From Buchnera aphidicola str. Ua (Uroleucon ambrosiae) (GTDB taxonomy: Bacteria > Pseudomonadota > Gammaproteobacteria > Enterobacterales > Enterobacteriaceae), in assembly GCF_000225465.1 (NCBI RefSeq), contig NC_017259.1, positions 248,001-312,000 of the forward strand: a DNA stretch of 64,000 bases, read 5' to 3'. The notes beneath the pieces are model-generated. The model did not search any database, was not told where the DNA came from, and saw nothing but the letters and a program-made list of their open reading frames with translations. Below, in pieces: positions 19,160-29,235 of this stretch (position 1 is its first letter; each line of letters starts with the position of its first letter). Both the position numbers and the translations under genes were made by a program.

Positions 19160-19220
19160 TTTTAGATTTAATAATATCATCAAATATAATTTTATATTAT
19201 TAAATCTAAAAATGTTTTTT
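19160..19220 (+). terminator. Rho-independent terminator after grpE
   Basis: An 18-bp perfect inverted repeat (19160-19177 with 19194-19211) encloses a 16-base loop and is followed by TGTTTTTT at 19213-19220. It lies 12 bases after the grpE stop. Confidence 0.65.
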
Positions 19221-19331
19221 AGAATAGATTTAAATTCAATATTAAATTAATAAAAATATTATATTATATACAATTTTGATTGTATCTTAATAAATATTCT
19301 AAATTATTTACATTTTGGAATACATTGAATT

Positions 19332-19811
19332 ATGTCATATAAAATAAATACTCAAAAAAAAAAATCTAGAATTGTATTTAATAAGAAAGCATATCATAAT
19401 TATTTTATTGAGCAAATTTTTCAAGCTGGTATTGTATTACAAGGTTGGGAAATTAAGTCTATTCGATCTGGTAAAATAAATATTTCAGAAAGTTATATAT
19501 CTAATTATTGTAATGAAATATATCTTTTTAATGCTGTAATTCAACCTTTACATATGTCTTCAAATCATATTTTTTGTGATCCAAAAAGAAAAAGAAAATT
19601 ATTATTAAATAAAAATGAAATTGATTTTTTATCTGTAAAAAAAAAAAATATAGGATATACTATTATATCATTGTCTATGTTTTGGAAAAAATCTTGGTGT
19701 AAATTAGAATTCGGTCTTGCAAAAGGAAAAAATAGACAAGATAAGAGAATAGATTCTAAAAAAAGAGAATGGGGCAAAGAAAAATTAAGAATTTTAAAAA
19801 ACAAAAAGTAA
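19332..19811 (+). CDS. smpB: SsrA-binding protein SmpB
   Basis: SmpB binds tmRNA and brings it to stalled ribosomes for trans-translation. It has 159 residues (E. coli 160). It keeps [31 protein letters not shown] and the basic C-terminal tail ([20 protein letters not shown] in the same region). The gene carries A11 (19354-19364) and A12 (19637-19648) tracts, both in frame. Its last 43 bases overlap the start of tadA. The tmRNA gene is not in this window. Confidence 0.96.
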   Translation: MSYKINTQKKKSRIVFNKKAYHNYFIEQIFQAGIVLQGWEIKSIRSGKINISESYISNYCNEIYLFNAVIQPLHMSSNHIFCDPKRKRKLLLNKNEIDFLSVKKKNIGYTIISLSMFWKKSWCKLEFGLAKGKNRQDKRIDSKKREWGKEKLRILKNKK

Positions 19812-20287
19812 TTTATCAAAATCTTTCACAATATCAAAAAGATATTAATTGGATGAAAATTGCTTTAAGATATGCCTCTTATGCTAAAAGAAAAGGTGAA
19901 ATCCCTATCGGATCAATAATAGTTTTTGAAGAACGTATAATTGGAGTGGGTTGGAATAGTTCTATTATTCGACATGATCCCACTGCACATGCAGAAATTA
20001 TAGCCTTACGTCATGCTGGAAAAACTATAAAAAATTATCGTTTAATAAATAGTACATTATACGTAACATTAGAACCTTGTGTTATGTGTTTCGGAGCTCT
20101 TATAAATAGTCGTATTACACGCTTAGTATTTGGTGCATATAGTAAAAAATCAAGTAATCAGCATTTTTTAAAAAATTTATTTTTTAATGCAAATACAAAT
20201 TATCATTTAGATATTAAAAATAATATTTTAAAAAATGAATGCGAGAATATTTTAATAAAATTTTTTAAAAATAAAAGAAAAAAATAA
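19769..20287 (+). CDS. tadA: tRNA adenosine(34) deaminase TadA
   Basis: TadA deaminates A34 of tRNA-Arg(ACG) to inosine. The zinc deaminase motifs are HAEIIALR (His ligand and catalytic Glu) and PCVMC (two Cys ligands). ATG 19769 gives 172 residues and overlaps smpB by 43 bases. The conserved part begins near INWMKIAL (residue 27), equivalent to E. coli HEYWMRHAL, so the true start may lie later; ATG 19853 would clip the first helix. Convergent with acpS, 17 bases apart. Confidence 0.9.
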   Translation: MGQRKIKNFKKQKVIYQNLSQYQKDINWMKIALRYASYAKRKGEIPIGSIIVFEERIIGVGWNSSIIRHDPTAHAEIIALRHAGKTIKNYRLINSTLYVTLEPCVMCFGALINSRITRLVFGAYSKKSSNQHFLKNLFFNANTNYHLDIKNNILKNECENILIKFFKNKRKK

Positions 20288-20304
20288 AATTCTCTATTTT
20301 TATG

Positions 20305-20685
20305 TTAATTTTCTAAAATCACTATAGCATAAGCATATAGTTTTTGATCAGCTATACTGACATGTATATATTTACATTTTAATTCTTGAGATTTTTTAAA
20401 AGCATTATTTAAAAATCTTAATTTTGGTTTTCCAAATTGATCATTATAAAATTCTAACTCATTAAATTTAATACAACTATTAATTCCTGTTCCTAATGCT
20501 TTAGATGCCGCTTCTTTAGCTGCAAATTTTTTTGCAAGAAAATGAATTTTGTTTTTTGAAAAAATATATTTTTTAAATTCTTCTATAGATAAAATTTTTT
20601 TAGCAAAATTGTTTTGATATTTAAATAATATATTTTTAATACGTAATATTTCAATTAAATCAATCCCTATTCCAATAATAGACAT
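20305..20685 (-). CDS. acpS: Holo-[acyl-carrier-protein] synthase
   Basis: AcpS transfers phosphopantetheine from CoA to apo-ACP, which activates fatty acid synthesis. It has 126 residues, the E. coli length. The Mg-binding Asp9 lies in GIGIDLIEI and the Glu in KFAAKEAASKALGTGI. It follows era on the minus strand at the position it has in the E. coli lepAB-rnc-era-recO-pdxJ-acpS cluster, but recO and pdxJ are gone. Confidence 0.95.
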   Translation of the reverse strand: MSIIGIGIDLIEILRIKNILFKYQNNFAKKILSIEEFKKYIFSKNKIHFLAKKFAAKEAASKALGTGINSCIKFNELEFYNDQFGKPKLRFLNNAFKKSQELKCKYIHVSIADQKLYAYAIVILEN

Positions 20686-20709
20686 AATGCATATATACCT
20701 TTTATTTTA

Positions 20710-20759
20710 TTTTTTTAAAATTAGTTAACTGTATAACTTTTTAACTAATTTTAAAAAAA
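20710..20759. repeat. 19-bp perfect inverted repeat between acpS and era
   Basis: Arms 20710-20728 and 20741-20759 are perfectly complementary, with a 12-base loop. Neither strand has a U-tract after the stem, so it is not a classical terminator. It sits where recO and pdxJ would be. Confidence 0.75.
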
Positions 20760-20791
20760 AATAGTTATATTTTATTTATTTTATATATTTT

Positions 20792-21634
20792 TTATTTGAT
20801 CCAAATAAAAAGATGTGTTTTAGTACAAACCTCATATTTAATTTTTTGTCTTGCAATCATACTAATTTTTTTTATTTTCTCTCCATTATGACCAATAATG
20901 ATCTTTTTATGTCTTAAATTTTTTACTTTTATTATAGCAATAATATGAATTTCTTTTTTTTTGTTTATTTTAAAAGATTCAATTGTAACTTTGATTGAAG
21001 AAGGTAATTCATCTCCTAAAAATAATATTAATTGTTTTCGAATAATTTCAGAAATAGTAAATAATTGAGTATTAGTTGTTATATAAGATCTAGGATATAT
21101 ATGTTTCGTTTTTGGTAAATATTTGATAACAGTATTATGTAAAAAATTAATATGATTTATTTTTTTAATAGAAACAGGAATGATTTCTATAACATTTTCT
21201 TTATTTTTTAAAATTTGAATAAGAGGTAATAAAATTTTTTTGTCATGAATTTTATCAATTTTATTAATTATAATAATGATTGGTATATTATATTTTTTTA
21301 TTTTGTTAAAAATTATTTGATTATCTTCTGTCCAAAATGTTTGATCAATAACAAATATAATTAATATTGAAATTTTTATTATTTTATAAAATTTTTCTTG
21401 TTCATATATTATAGATTTTTTTTTTGTATCGATAATTACACCTGGTGTATCTATATAAATAGTTTGATAAAAATTTTGTGTTTTAATTCCTATAATATTT
21501 TTTTGTGTTGTATATTTTTTTTTTGATGAAATAGAAATGGTTTTACCAATAATCTTATTTAGCAATGTAGATTTACCAACATTAGGTTTTCCAACAATAG
21601 AAATATATCCACAATATGTTTGTTTTATGTTCAC
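20792..21634 (-). CDS. era: GTPase Era
   Basis: Era is a GTPase that binds the 3' end of 16S rRNA during 30S assembly. It has 280 residues (E. coli 301). G1 is [10 protein letters not shown]3 is DTPGV, G4 is NKID; the C-terminal KH domain has [10 protein letters not shown]. The start is GTG at 21634, overlapping the rnc stop by 4 bases (GTGA). The protein ends right after the last KH strand (FIWIK) and lacks about 20 C-terminal residues found in E. coli; no frameshifted remnant of the tail is visible. Confidence 0.95.
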   Translation of the reverse strand: MNIKQTYCGYISIVGKPNVGKSTLLNKIIGKTISISSKKKYTTQKNIIGIKTQNFYQTIYIDTPGVIIDTKKKSIIYEQEKFYKIIKISILIIFVIDQTFWTEDNQIIFNKIKKYNIPIIIIINKIDKIHDKKILLPLIQILKNKENVIEIIPVSIKKINHINFLHNTVIKYLPKTKHIYPRSYITTNTQLFTISEIIRKQLILFLGDELPSSIKVTIESFKINKKKEIHIIAIIKVKNLRHKKIIIGHNGEKIKKISMIARQKIKYEVCTKTHLFIWIK

Positions 21635-22311
21635 TCTACACCTAATTGAATTAATGCTTTTTGTGCTGCATTTTGTTCAGCTTTTCTTCTACTAGAACCA
21701 GTTCCAATAAAATGTTCTGTAATCATACTAATTTTACAATGAATAGTAAATAATTGATTATGTGCTTCACCATATACTTCGACTATAAAATAGCTCGGTA
21801 AAGCTAAATGTTTTGATTGTAAATATTCTTGTAATCGTGTTTTAGGATCTTTTTGTTTTTCTCCAGGACTAATTTTTTCTAAGCGTTTTTCATACCATTT
21901 TAATATCAATTCTTCTACTGTTTTAATATTACTATCTAAATAAATACTTCCTATTAAAGCTTCAACAGTATTTGCTAAAATAGATTCACGGCGAAATCCT
22001 CCACTTTTTAGTTCTCCTTGTCCTAATTTTAAATATTCACCTAAATCAAATTCATAAGCAATTTCAGCTAAAGTGTTACCACGTACTAAAGTAGCTCGCA
22101 TACGACTCATATCACCTTCATTAATATATGGAAAATGTTGATATAAAGCATTAGCAATAACAAAACTTAGAATAGAATCTCCTAAAAATTCTAGTCTTTC
22201 ATTATGTTTACTACTTGCGCTACGATGTGTTAATGCTTGTTTTAAAAGATCTTTATGAGTAAAAGTATATCCCAACACTTTTTGTATTTTTTTTGTTACA
22301 ATATGATTCAT
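21631..22311 (-). CDS. rnc: Ribonuclease III
   Basis: RNase III cleaves double-stranded RNA, including the stem around pre-16S rRNA. It has 226 residues, the same as E. coli. The catalytic signature ERLEFLGDS and the second acidic patch [12 protein letters not shown] are present in the N-terminal endonuclease domain. The C-terminal dsRNA-binding domain (about 155-226) has the [18 protein letters not shown] helix. It overlaps era by 4 bases. Confidence 0.97.
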   Translation of the reverse strand: MNHIVTKKIQKVLGYTFTHKDLLKQALTHRSASSKHNERLEFLGDSILSFVIANALYQHFPYINEGDMSRMRATLVRGNTLAEIAYEFDLGEYLKLGQGELKSGGFRRESILANTVEALIGSIYLDSNIKTVEELILKWYEKRLEKISPGEKQKDPKTRLQEYLQSKHLALPSYFIVEVYGEAHNQLFTIHCKISMITEHFIGTGSSRRKAEQNAAQKALIQLGVE

Positions 22312-22427
22312 GTTATACCGATTTTAAAAATATTTACATTAATTATATATAACAGGAAAACAGAAAATTTGATAAAATTTAATATATACGTTAATATATA
22401 ATAATTATATTTTATTTTTATGATATT

Positions 22428-23375
22428 TTAATATATATTACCAATCCGGTTTATACGTATCCCAGTCGGCCATTCATTTTCATTTTTATCAAAACTCATC
22501 CATATTTTAATGGCTTTTCCTACTAAGTTTTCTTCAGGAACAAAACCCCAATATCGACTATCTAAACTATTGTCACGATTATCTCCCATCATAAAATATT
22601 GATTTTTAGGAACAATCCAAGTTAATTTTGGCATATTTTTTTGCTGAAAATAATCTTGGGTTGAATTTTTTATATTATTTAATAATAATATATTATGTTT
22701 AACAGTATTAAAATTTTCTTCAACAATATTAAAATGTAATAAATGATATATTTTTTTTTGTTCTATTGCATTATTATTTGTATTTGAAAAATATATTTTT
22801 TGTACAAAATTACTTAATTTAGGTTTAGAATAATAAATAACTAATTTTTCTGTACAATGTTTTGTATTAGTATAATTAATACATATATGTATATGTTTTT
22901 TTTTAATATCATATATAATTTTATCTCCAGGTAACCCTATTATACGTTTAATATAATTAGTATTATAATCATTTGGATGCCTAAAAACTACTACATCACC
23001 TCTTTTTGGATTGCTAGTATTAATTAATGTTTTATGTGTGATGGGTTCTTTAATACCATATGTAAATTTTTCTACAATAATAAAATCACCTATTAAAAGA
23101 GTTGGCATCATAGAACCTGATGGAATTTGAAAAGGTTCATAAATAAATGATCGTATAATAAATATCGTTAAAAAAACTGGAAAAAATGATGCTAATGATG
23201 TGAATAAAGATGTTTCATGCTTTAATAATAATTTATTTTCTAGGAATAAATGATTATTTTTGATATTTTTTTTATTTAAAAAATACATTTTTATATGTTT
23301 TATGCGATAAAAAATCCAAATGATACCAGTTAATACTGTACTAATTAATAAAAAAATAGTTAATATATTTGCCAT
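22428..23375 (-). CDS. lepB: Signal peptidase I
   Basis: LepB removes signal peptides from secreted proteins at the periplasmic face of the inner membrane. It has 315 residues (E. coli 324). Two N-terminal membrane segments (about 3-25 and 60-78) are followed by box B PSGSMMPT with the nucleophile Ser88, box D with general-base Lys143 (NYIKRIIGLPGD) and box E GDNRDNSLDSRYWG. The variable loop (about 155-245) is Asn- and Lys-rich. It follows lepA by 15 bases. Confidence 0.96.
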   Translation of the reverse strand: MANILTIFLLISTVLTGIIWIFYRIKHIKMYFLNKKNIKNNHLFLENKLLLKHETSLFTSLASFFPVFLTIFIIRSFIYEPFQIPSGSMMPTLLIGDFIIVEKFTYGIKEPITHKTLINTSNPKRGDVVVFRHPNDYNTNYIKRIIGLPGDKIIYDIKKKHIHICINYTNTKHCTEKLVIYYSKPKLSNFVQKIYFSNTNNNAIEQKKIYHLLHFNIVEENFNTVKHNILLLNNIKNSTQDYFQQKNMPKLTWIVPKNQYFMMGDNRDNSLDSRYWGFVPEENLVGKAIKIWMSFDKNENEWPTGIRINRIGNIY

Positions 23376-23390
23376 CTTTATTTCCTTATA

Positions 23391-25184
23391 TTAATTTTTA
23401 TTAGTATTCAAAATCTCAAAAAATATTGTTTTTGGAACATTTACATTACCTATTTTTTTCATTCTTTTTTTTCCTTCTTTTTGTTTTTTTAACAATTTTT
23501 TCTTTCTACTAATATCACCACCATAACATTTGGCTAATACATTTTTTCTTAATTGTTTAACAGTTGAACGAGCAATAATAGAATTATTAATAACAGCTTG
23601 AATAGAAATATCAAATTGATGTCTAGGTATTAATGTTTGAATTTTATTTACAATTTCACGCGCACGATATTGTGCATTTTTATGACATGATATTATGGTT
23701 AATGCATCTACTTTCTCTGAATTAATTAAGATATCTATTTTAACTATTTTTGCAGATTGAAAACATTTAAAATCATATTCTAAAGAAGCATATCCACTAG
23801 ATATAGATTTTAATTCATCAAAAAAATTCAGTACTACTTCATTCATAGGAATATTATATTTTAATAATACTTGATGTGCATGATAAATCATGTTTATTTG
23901 CGTGCCTCTTTTTTTAATACATAATTTTATCACTTCACCAAGAAATTGAGTAGGTAATAAAATATTACATTCAACTATAGGTTCTTGAATTTCTTTTATA
24001 TTATTTATATTAGGAAAATTTGAAGGACTATCTAAATAAATAATGTTTCCATTGATTAATACTATTTTATAAATTACTGTTGGTGCAGTTGAAATTAAGT
24101 CAATAGAATATTCTCGTTCTAGACGTTCTTGAATTATTTCCATATGCAATAATCCTAAAAATCCACATCTAAATCCAAAACCAAGTGCTAAAGAATTTTC
24201 TGGTTCATAAAACAATGATGAATCATTTAAACTTAGTTTTTCTAATGCATCTCTAAATGTTTCATATTGATCAGATGCGATAGGAAATAAACCAGCATAT
24301 ATTTGAGGTTTAATTTTTTTAAAACCTTTTAAAATCGTTTGTGCAGGATTATTTGCTTGTGTTAATGTATCCCCAACAGAAAATGCTTTAATATTTTTTA
24401 TACCGCAAACAATCCATCCTACTTCACCACATTTTAATTGAGATTTATTTACTTTTTTTGGTGTAAAAATACCTAATTGTTCTACAAAATAAATTTTTTT
24501 TGTACTCATCACTTGAATTTTATCTTTGTATGATAAAATCCCATTTTTAATTCTTATTAATGAAACTATACCTAAATAATTATCAAACCATGAATCAATA
24601 ATTAAAGCTTGCAGGGGAGCATTTATTAAACCTTTAGGAGAAGGAATATCAGTAATAATACGTTCGATTAATTCTTTAACACCTTCTCCTGTTTTAGATG
24701 AGCATTTAATTGCATCTAATGCAGATATTCCTATAATATCTTCTATTTCTTTAGATACTTTCTCTATATTTGCATTAGGCAAATCTATTTTATTTAATAC
24801 AGGTAGAATTTCTATATTCATATCTAATGCAGTATAACAATTTGCTAAAGTTTGTGCTTCAACACCTTGCGTAGCATCTACAACTAAAATAGCTCCCTCA
24901 CAAGCAGCTAATGATCGAGAAACTTCATAAGAAAAATCTACATGACCAGGAGTATCAATAAAATTTAAATTAAAAATATTATTTAATTCGTCTTTATAAT
25001 GAATCATCACACTACGTGCTTTTATAGTAATACCTCTTTCTTTTTCTAATTCCATTGAATCTAACACTTGATTAGACATTTCTCTTGCAGATAGTCCACC
25101 ACATATTTGTATTAATCTATCTGATAAAGTTGATTTTCCATGATCAATGTGGGCTATAATGGAAAAATTTCTTATATTTTTCAT
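23391..25184 (-). CDS. lepA: Elongation factor 4 (LepA)
   Basis: LepA is a ribosomal GTPase that affects initiation and back-translocation. It has 597 residues (E. coli 599), is collinear and highly conserved: G1 [10 protein letters not shown]2 ERGITIK, G3 DTPGHVDF, G4 NKIDLP, then domain II, EF-G-like domains ([11 protein letters not shown]) and the LepA-specific C-terminus [17 protein letters not shown]. First gene of the lepA-lepB-rnc-era set. Divergent from mnmA. Confidence 0.98.
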   Translation of the reverse strand: MKNIRNFSIIAHIDHGKSTLSDRLIQICGGLSAREMSNQVLDSMELEKERGITIKARSVMIHYKDELNNIFNLNFIDTPGHVDFSYEVSRSLAACEGAILVVDATQGVEAQTLANCYTALDMNIEILPVLNKIDLPNANIEKVSKEIEDIIGISALDAIKCSSKTGEGVKELIERIITDIPSPKGLINAPLQALIIDSWFDNYLGIVSLIRIKNGILSYKDKIQVMSTKKIYFVEQLGIFTPKKVNKSQLKCGEVGWIVCGIKNIKAFSVGDTLTQANNPAQTILKGFKKIKPQIYAGLFPIASDQYETFRDALEKLSLNDSSLFYEPENSLALGFGFRCGFLGLLHMEIIQERLEREYSIDLISTAPTVIYKIVLINGNIIYLDSPSNFPNINNIKEIQEPIVECNILLPTQFLGEVIKLCIKKRGTQINMIYHAHQVLLKYNIPMNEVVLNFFDELKSISSGYASLEYDFKCFQSAKIVKIDILINSEKVDALTIISCHKNAQYRAREIVNKIQTLIPRHQFDISIQAVINNSIIARSTVKQLRKNVLAKCYGGDISRKKKLLKKQKEGKKRMKKIGNVNVPKTIFFEILNTNKN

Positions 25185-25381
25185 CTTATTTTTAACAATA
25201 TTAATTTTTTATATATTTTAACATGCACTAAAAATATTTTTTATTTTTTTATAAAATTTTTAATAATTAAGAATTATATTAAATAATATTTTTAAAAAAT
25301 AACATAATTTAGAAAAATATATAATATGTTACAATACTACATATATAAAATTTTTTAAAAGTAAGATACTTCAACTAATAT

Positions 25382-26494
25382 ATGAAAAACATAAAAATAA
25401 AAGATACTAAAAAAGTAATTGTTGCCATGTCTGGAGGTGTAGATTCATCAGTTGCTGCATGGATGTTAAAAAATCAAAACTATAAAGTAGAAGGTTTATT
25501 TATGAAAAATTGGGAAGAAGATGATCAACAAGGATATTGTAATTCTGCTCAAGATTTATTTGATGCTGAAACGGTATGCAAAACATTAAATATATATCTT
25601 CATAAAATTAATTTTTCTTCAGAATATTGGGAATTAGTCTTTAAAAAATTTTTAGATGAATATAAGAAAGGAAACACACCAAATCCTGATATATTATGTA
25701 ACAAAGAAATTAAATTTAATGTATTTTTTAATTATGCTATTCATGTGCTTAAAGCTGATTATGTTGCTACAGGTCATTATGCTCGTATAAAAAATAATAA
25801 TGGCAAATATATTTTATTAAAAGGTATTGATCAAAATAAAGATCAAAGTTATTTTTTATACACTTTAAATCATATACAACTTAAAAAAATTTTATTCCCA
25901 ATTGGTGATTGGACAAAAAATACAATAAGAAATTTTGCTAAAAAAATAAATATACGGATTTCTAAAAAAAAAGATTCTACTGGAATATGTTTTATTGGAC
26001 CTAAAAATTTAAAAATTTTAAATTTTTATATTACTGAAAAAATAGGTGATATAGTTACTGTATCAGGAAAAATTATTGGTAAACATAATGGTATTTTTTA
26101 TTATACTATAGGTCAAAGAAAAGGTTTAGGTATTGGGGGTATTAAAGAAGAATATAATATACCTTGGTATGTTGTAAAAAAAGATATCAAAAAAAATCAA
26201 TTAATTGTTGCTCAAGGTGCTAGTAATATATATCTTATGTCAGTCGGTTTAATTGCAAAAAATATTAATTGGATTAATAATGATTATATTTCTTATCCTT
26301 TATCTTGTAAAATAAAAATTAGATATCGTCAAATAGATATTTCATGTAATATAGAATGTATAAAAAATAAGCGCTTAAAAATATTATTTGATTCACCTGT
26401 TATTGCTGTCACACCAGGGCAATCAGTAGTATTATATTTATTAGAAGTATGTATTGGTGGCGGAATTATTGAATCTAGATTACCATTATTATGA
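25382..26494 (+). CDS. mnmA: tRNA-specific 2-thiouridylase MnmA
   Basis: MnmA thiolates U34 of tRNA-Lys, Glu and Gln with sulfur relayed from IscS. It has 370 residues (E. coli 368). The PP-loop is SGGVDSSVAAW. The two catalytic Cys lie in CNKEIKF (about 101) and STGICFIG (about 200). DQSYFLY and YTIGQRKGLGIGG are also kept. A TACAAT at 25330-25335 may be its -10 element, without a good -35. The hflD remnant follows, in the E. coli order mnmA-hflD-purB. Confidence 0.97.
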   Translation: MKNIKIKDTKKVIVAMSGGVDSSVAAWMLKNQNYKVEGLFMKNWEEDDQQGYCNSAQDLFDAETVCKTLNIYLHKINFSSEYWELVFKKFLDEYKKGNTPNPDILCNKEIKFNVFFNYAIHVLKADYVATGHYARIKNNNGKYILLKGIDQNKDQSYFLYTLNHIQLKKILFPIGDWTKNTIRNFAKKINIRISKKKDSTGICFIGPKNLKILNFYITEKIGDIVTVSGKIIGKHNGIFYYTIGQRKGLGIGGIKEEYNIPWYVVKKDIKKNQLIVAQGASNIYLMSVGLIAKNINWINNDYISYPLSCKIKIRYRQIDISCNIECIKNKRLKILFDSPVIAVTPGQSVVLYLLEVCIGGGIIESRLPLL

Positions 26495-26523
26495 TTTTGA
26501 TTTTTTAAAATAAGGAAATTACA

Positions 26524-27116
26524 ATGATGAAAAATATATATTCTATTACTGTATCACTTTCAGGTATATGTTAATCAGTTTATTTAGTACAAAAATTAGC
26601 ATATGCAGGAGTTTGTGATCAAAATGCATTTCATGTATGTACAATACAATAGAGTATTTTAAATATCAATCCTACTTCAGTTATTAAAATCTATGAAAAT
26701 GATGAAAAAATAAGATTAAAAATGTTAATATCTATTTTAACTTTTTTCTAATTTTTTTTATTTAATTGAATTTTTTAAATATATTTTTAAAATAATGATT
26801 TTTAATAAAAAATTGCAAAATAATTATATGGCTATTTCTTCTTTCAAAAAATATATTATCAATATTTAATTAATATTACATCTACGATAATATTAAAAAT
26901 CTTACTCATCAAATAGCAAGATTATATTTTCAAATTATTAGTTCTTTAGATTTTCAAATTGTAATTAAGGGATTAAAAGTCTTTTTAAAAAATTAATATA
27001 TATAAGAAAAAATTAGATGTTTGCTATTTTCAGATATTCGTGCAATAGTTTTATAGAATCAATTTCATGGAAATCAATTCCAATTAATTTATTTTAGAAA
27101 ACGTATTATTAAATAA
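26524..27116 (+). pseudogene. hflD: hflD pseudogene
   Basis: HflD is a membrane-associated factor that modulates FtsH proteolysis of phage CII. Translation from ATG 26524 gives MMKNIYSITVSLSGIC, stop, SVYLVQKLAYAGVCDQNAFHV, which matches E. coli HflD residues 1-38 with TAA at 26572-26574 in place of Gln. TAG at 26650-26652 follows, then INPTSVIKIYENDEKIRL. Later pieces are readable in another frame, including LFSDIRAIVL, TAG at 27054-27056 in place of Trp, and NQFHGNQFQLIYFRKRII, ending at TAA 27114-27116. Multiple stops and at least one frameshift exclude a working protein. Position between mnmA and purB confirms identity. Confidence 0.93.
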
Positions 27117-27183
27117 GTAAATAAAATATTGTTTTATTTAAAACATACCACTTAAATATAATTATAAAAATAAGATATAAAAT

Positions 27184-28557
27184 ATGAAATTAACTTCATT
27201 AACAGCAATTTCTCCGATTGATGGTAGATATGCGAATATAACAATATTATTAAGAAATATTTTTAGTGAGTACAGTTTTTTAAAATATCGTCTTAATATT
27301 GAAATTCAATGGTTAAAGAAAATTATTAGTATGTCTAAATTGCTAGATATTAAATATTCTATTGAATCTAAAGAGATATTATTTTTGGATAATATCATAA
27401 ATAAATTTAATGAACAAGACGCCATTTCTATTAAAAAAATTGAACAAAAAACTAATCATGATATTAAAGCATTAGAATATTTTTTAAAAAGTAAAATATC
27501 TAAATGTAAAAATTTGTTATATATTTCTGAATTTATTCATTTTGGTTGTACTTCAGAAGATATTAATAATTTAGCATATGCATTAATGCTTAAAGATGTG
27601 CGCGATACAATCATTTTACCATTATGGCAAGACATTTTAAATTTTTTAAAAAAAATGATTGTCAAATATAAATGTTCTCCTTTACTATCTTTAACTCATG
27701 GACAACCAGCAACGCCATCCACAATGGGAAAAGAAATTGCTAATTTTTATTATCGCATGCAGCGTCAATATTTAAAATTGCCTAAAATAGAAATTTTAGG
27801 AAAAATGAATGGAAGTACTGGAAATTATAATGCATGTTTAGCAGCATATCCTCATATTAATTGGCATAAAATAAGCCAAGATTTTGTCACATCATTAGGA
27901 ATTAGTTGGAACCCATATACTACACAAATTGAACCACATGATTATATTTCAGAATTATTTTCTTGTATTTCATTATTTAATACAATATTAATTGATTTTA
28001 ATCAAGATATGTGGGGGTATATTTCTTTAAATTATTTTAATCAAAAAATTGTTGATCATGAAATAGGCTCTTCGATCATGCCACATAAAATTAATCCAAT
28101 TGATTTTGAAAATTCTGAAGGAAATTTAGGATTATCTAATGCTTTAATGTATCATATGATAAAAAAATTACCTATTTCTAGATGGCAACGTGATTTAAGT
28201 GATTCTACAGTATTACGTAATCTAGGCGTAGCTATATCTTATTCTATTATTGCATATAATTCTGTATTATTAGGTATTAAAAAATTAAAAATAAATAATA
28301 ATCAATTATTAAAAAATTTAGATCAGAACTGGTCAATTTTATCTGAACCTATTCAAACTGTAATGCGTCGTTATAATATTGAAAACTCATATGAACAACT
28401 TAAAAAAATAACTCGTGGAAAAAAAATAAATAAAAATACAATTCATGATTATATTTCTAGTTTAAATATTCCAGAAGAAGAAAAAAAACGTTTAAAAAAC
28501 ATTACTCCTTTTAATTATATTGGTTATGCTAATCAAATAGTTGATGAAATAAAATAG
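27184..28557 (+). CDS. purB: Adenylosuccinate lyase
   Basis: PurB splits SAICAR and adenylosuccinate, releasing fumarate, in purine synthesis. It has 457 residues (E. coli 456). The superfamily signature SSIMPHKINPIDFEN is near residue 295, the catalytic His region is in LTHGQPATPSTMGKE, and NHDIKALEYF is kept. For adenylosuccinate it only needs AMP-branch substrate, so it can act even in a reduced purine pathway (inference). Confidence 0.97.
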   Translation: MKLTSLTAISPIDGRYANITILLRNIFSEYSFLKYRLNIEIQWLKKIISMSKLLDIKYSIESKEILFLDNIINKFNEQDAISIKKIEQKTNHDIKALEYFLKSKISKCKNLLYISEFIHFGCTSEDINNLAYALMLKDVRDTIILPLWQDILNFLKKMIVKYKCSPLLSLTHGQPATPSTMGKEIANFYYRMQRQYLKLPKIEILGKMNGSTGNYNACLAAYPHINWHKISQDFVTSLGISWNPYTTQIEPHDYISELFSCISLFNTILIDFNQDMWGYISLNYFNQKIVDHEIGSSIMPHKINPIDFENSEGNLGLSNALMYHMIKKLPISRWQRDLSDSTVLRNLGVAISYSIIAYNSVLLGIKKLKINNNQLLKNLDQNWSILSEPIQTVMRRYNIENSYEQLKKITRGKKINKNTIHDYISSLNIPEEEKKRLKNITPFNYIGYANQIVDEIK

Positions 28558-28594
28558 AATATTCTATATTTATATTTTTTTTCAAAATTGCATG

Positions 28595-28610
28595 TAAGAT
28601 AATTATCTTA
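28595..28610. repeat. 16-bp perfect palindrome between purB and mltE
   Basis: TAAGATAATTATCTTA is a perfect two-fold palindrome without a spacer, 32 bases before the mltE start. It could be a protein-binding site or chance in AT-rich DNA. Confidence 0.5.
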
Positions 28611-28641
28611 AATAATTTAAAATATAATAGGAAATATTTTT

Positions 28642-29235
28642 ATGACATTAGGAGTTTTAATTATTTCTTTTGTATTCTTAACTGGATGTAACAATAATAT
28701 TTTAAATAAAACAAAAAATATTCGAACATATTATTTTTTTGATCAAAATAGTATTGAACAAAAATTAAATCATTGGGTTAATCTGATTAAGAATGCTGCA
28801 TGTAAATATAAAGTTGATGAAATATTAATTAAAGCAATTATTTATGCTGAATCTGCTGGAAACCCTTATGCTAAAAGTAAATCTAATGCTATTGGATTGA
28901 TGCAAATCAAACCTTCTGCAGCTGGTTTAGAAGTATATCGTTTATATGGAAAAAAAGGACAACCTTCTATTGAAGAATTGTATAATCCTAAAAAAAATAT
29001 TAATATTGGAACTGCCTATATTAATTTTTTACAAAAAAAACTTAGTGGTATTAAAAATAAAAATATTATGAGATATGCTACTATTGTTGCATATTCTAAT
29101 GGCATTAATACATTGCTTAAAACATTTTCTAAAAATCATCAAAAAGCTATAACCATAATTAACAATATGACAAAAAAAAATTTTTTTTTATATATAAAAA
29201 AAAACATCCAGAAATGCAAGCATCAAAATATTTAA
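28642..29235 (+). CDS. mltE: Membrane-bound lytic transglycosylase E-like lipoprotein, 3' frameshift
   Basis: MltE cuts the glycan strands of peptidoglycan, working as an outer-membrane lipoprotein. The lipobox LTGC gives Cys16. The SLT domain has catalytic Glu70 in IIYAESAGNP, then SNAIGLMQIKPSA and VAYSNGINTLL. E. coli MltE has 203 residues. Read as is, this protein has 197, and its last 9 residues do not match. An A9 run at 29196-29204 shifts the frame: with ten A the frame would give KHPEMQASKYL, matching E. coli RNHPAPQAPRY, and end at 29300 (219 residues). The catalytic core is intact either way. The mlt symbol follows alignment; function is inferred. Confidence 0.85.
   Translation: MTLGVLIISFVFLTGCNNNILNKTKNIRTYYFFDQNSIEQKLNHWVNLIKNAACKYKVDEILIKAIIYAESAGNPYAKSKSNAIGLMQIKPSAAGLEVYRLYGKKGQPSIEELYNPKKNINIGTAYINFLQKKLSGIKNKNIMRYATIVAYSNGINTLLKTFSKNHQKAITIINNMTKKNFFLYIKKNIQKCKHQNI

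Noticed and set aside
26524-26652. hflD in-frame stops read as recoding (programmed read-through)
   Set aside because: Two early stops, a third later stop and at least one frameshift all lie in this gene, with ordinary flanking sequence. Simple decay explains it better.
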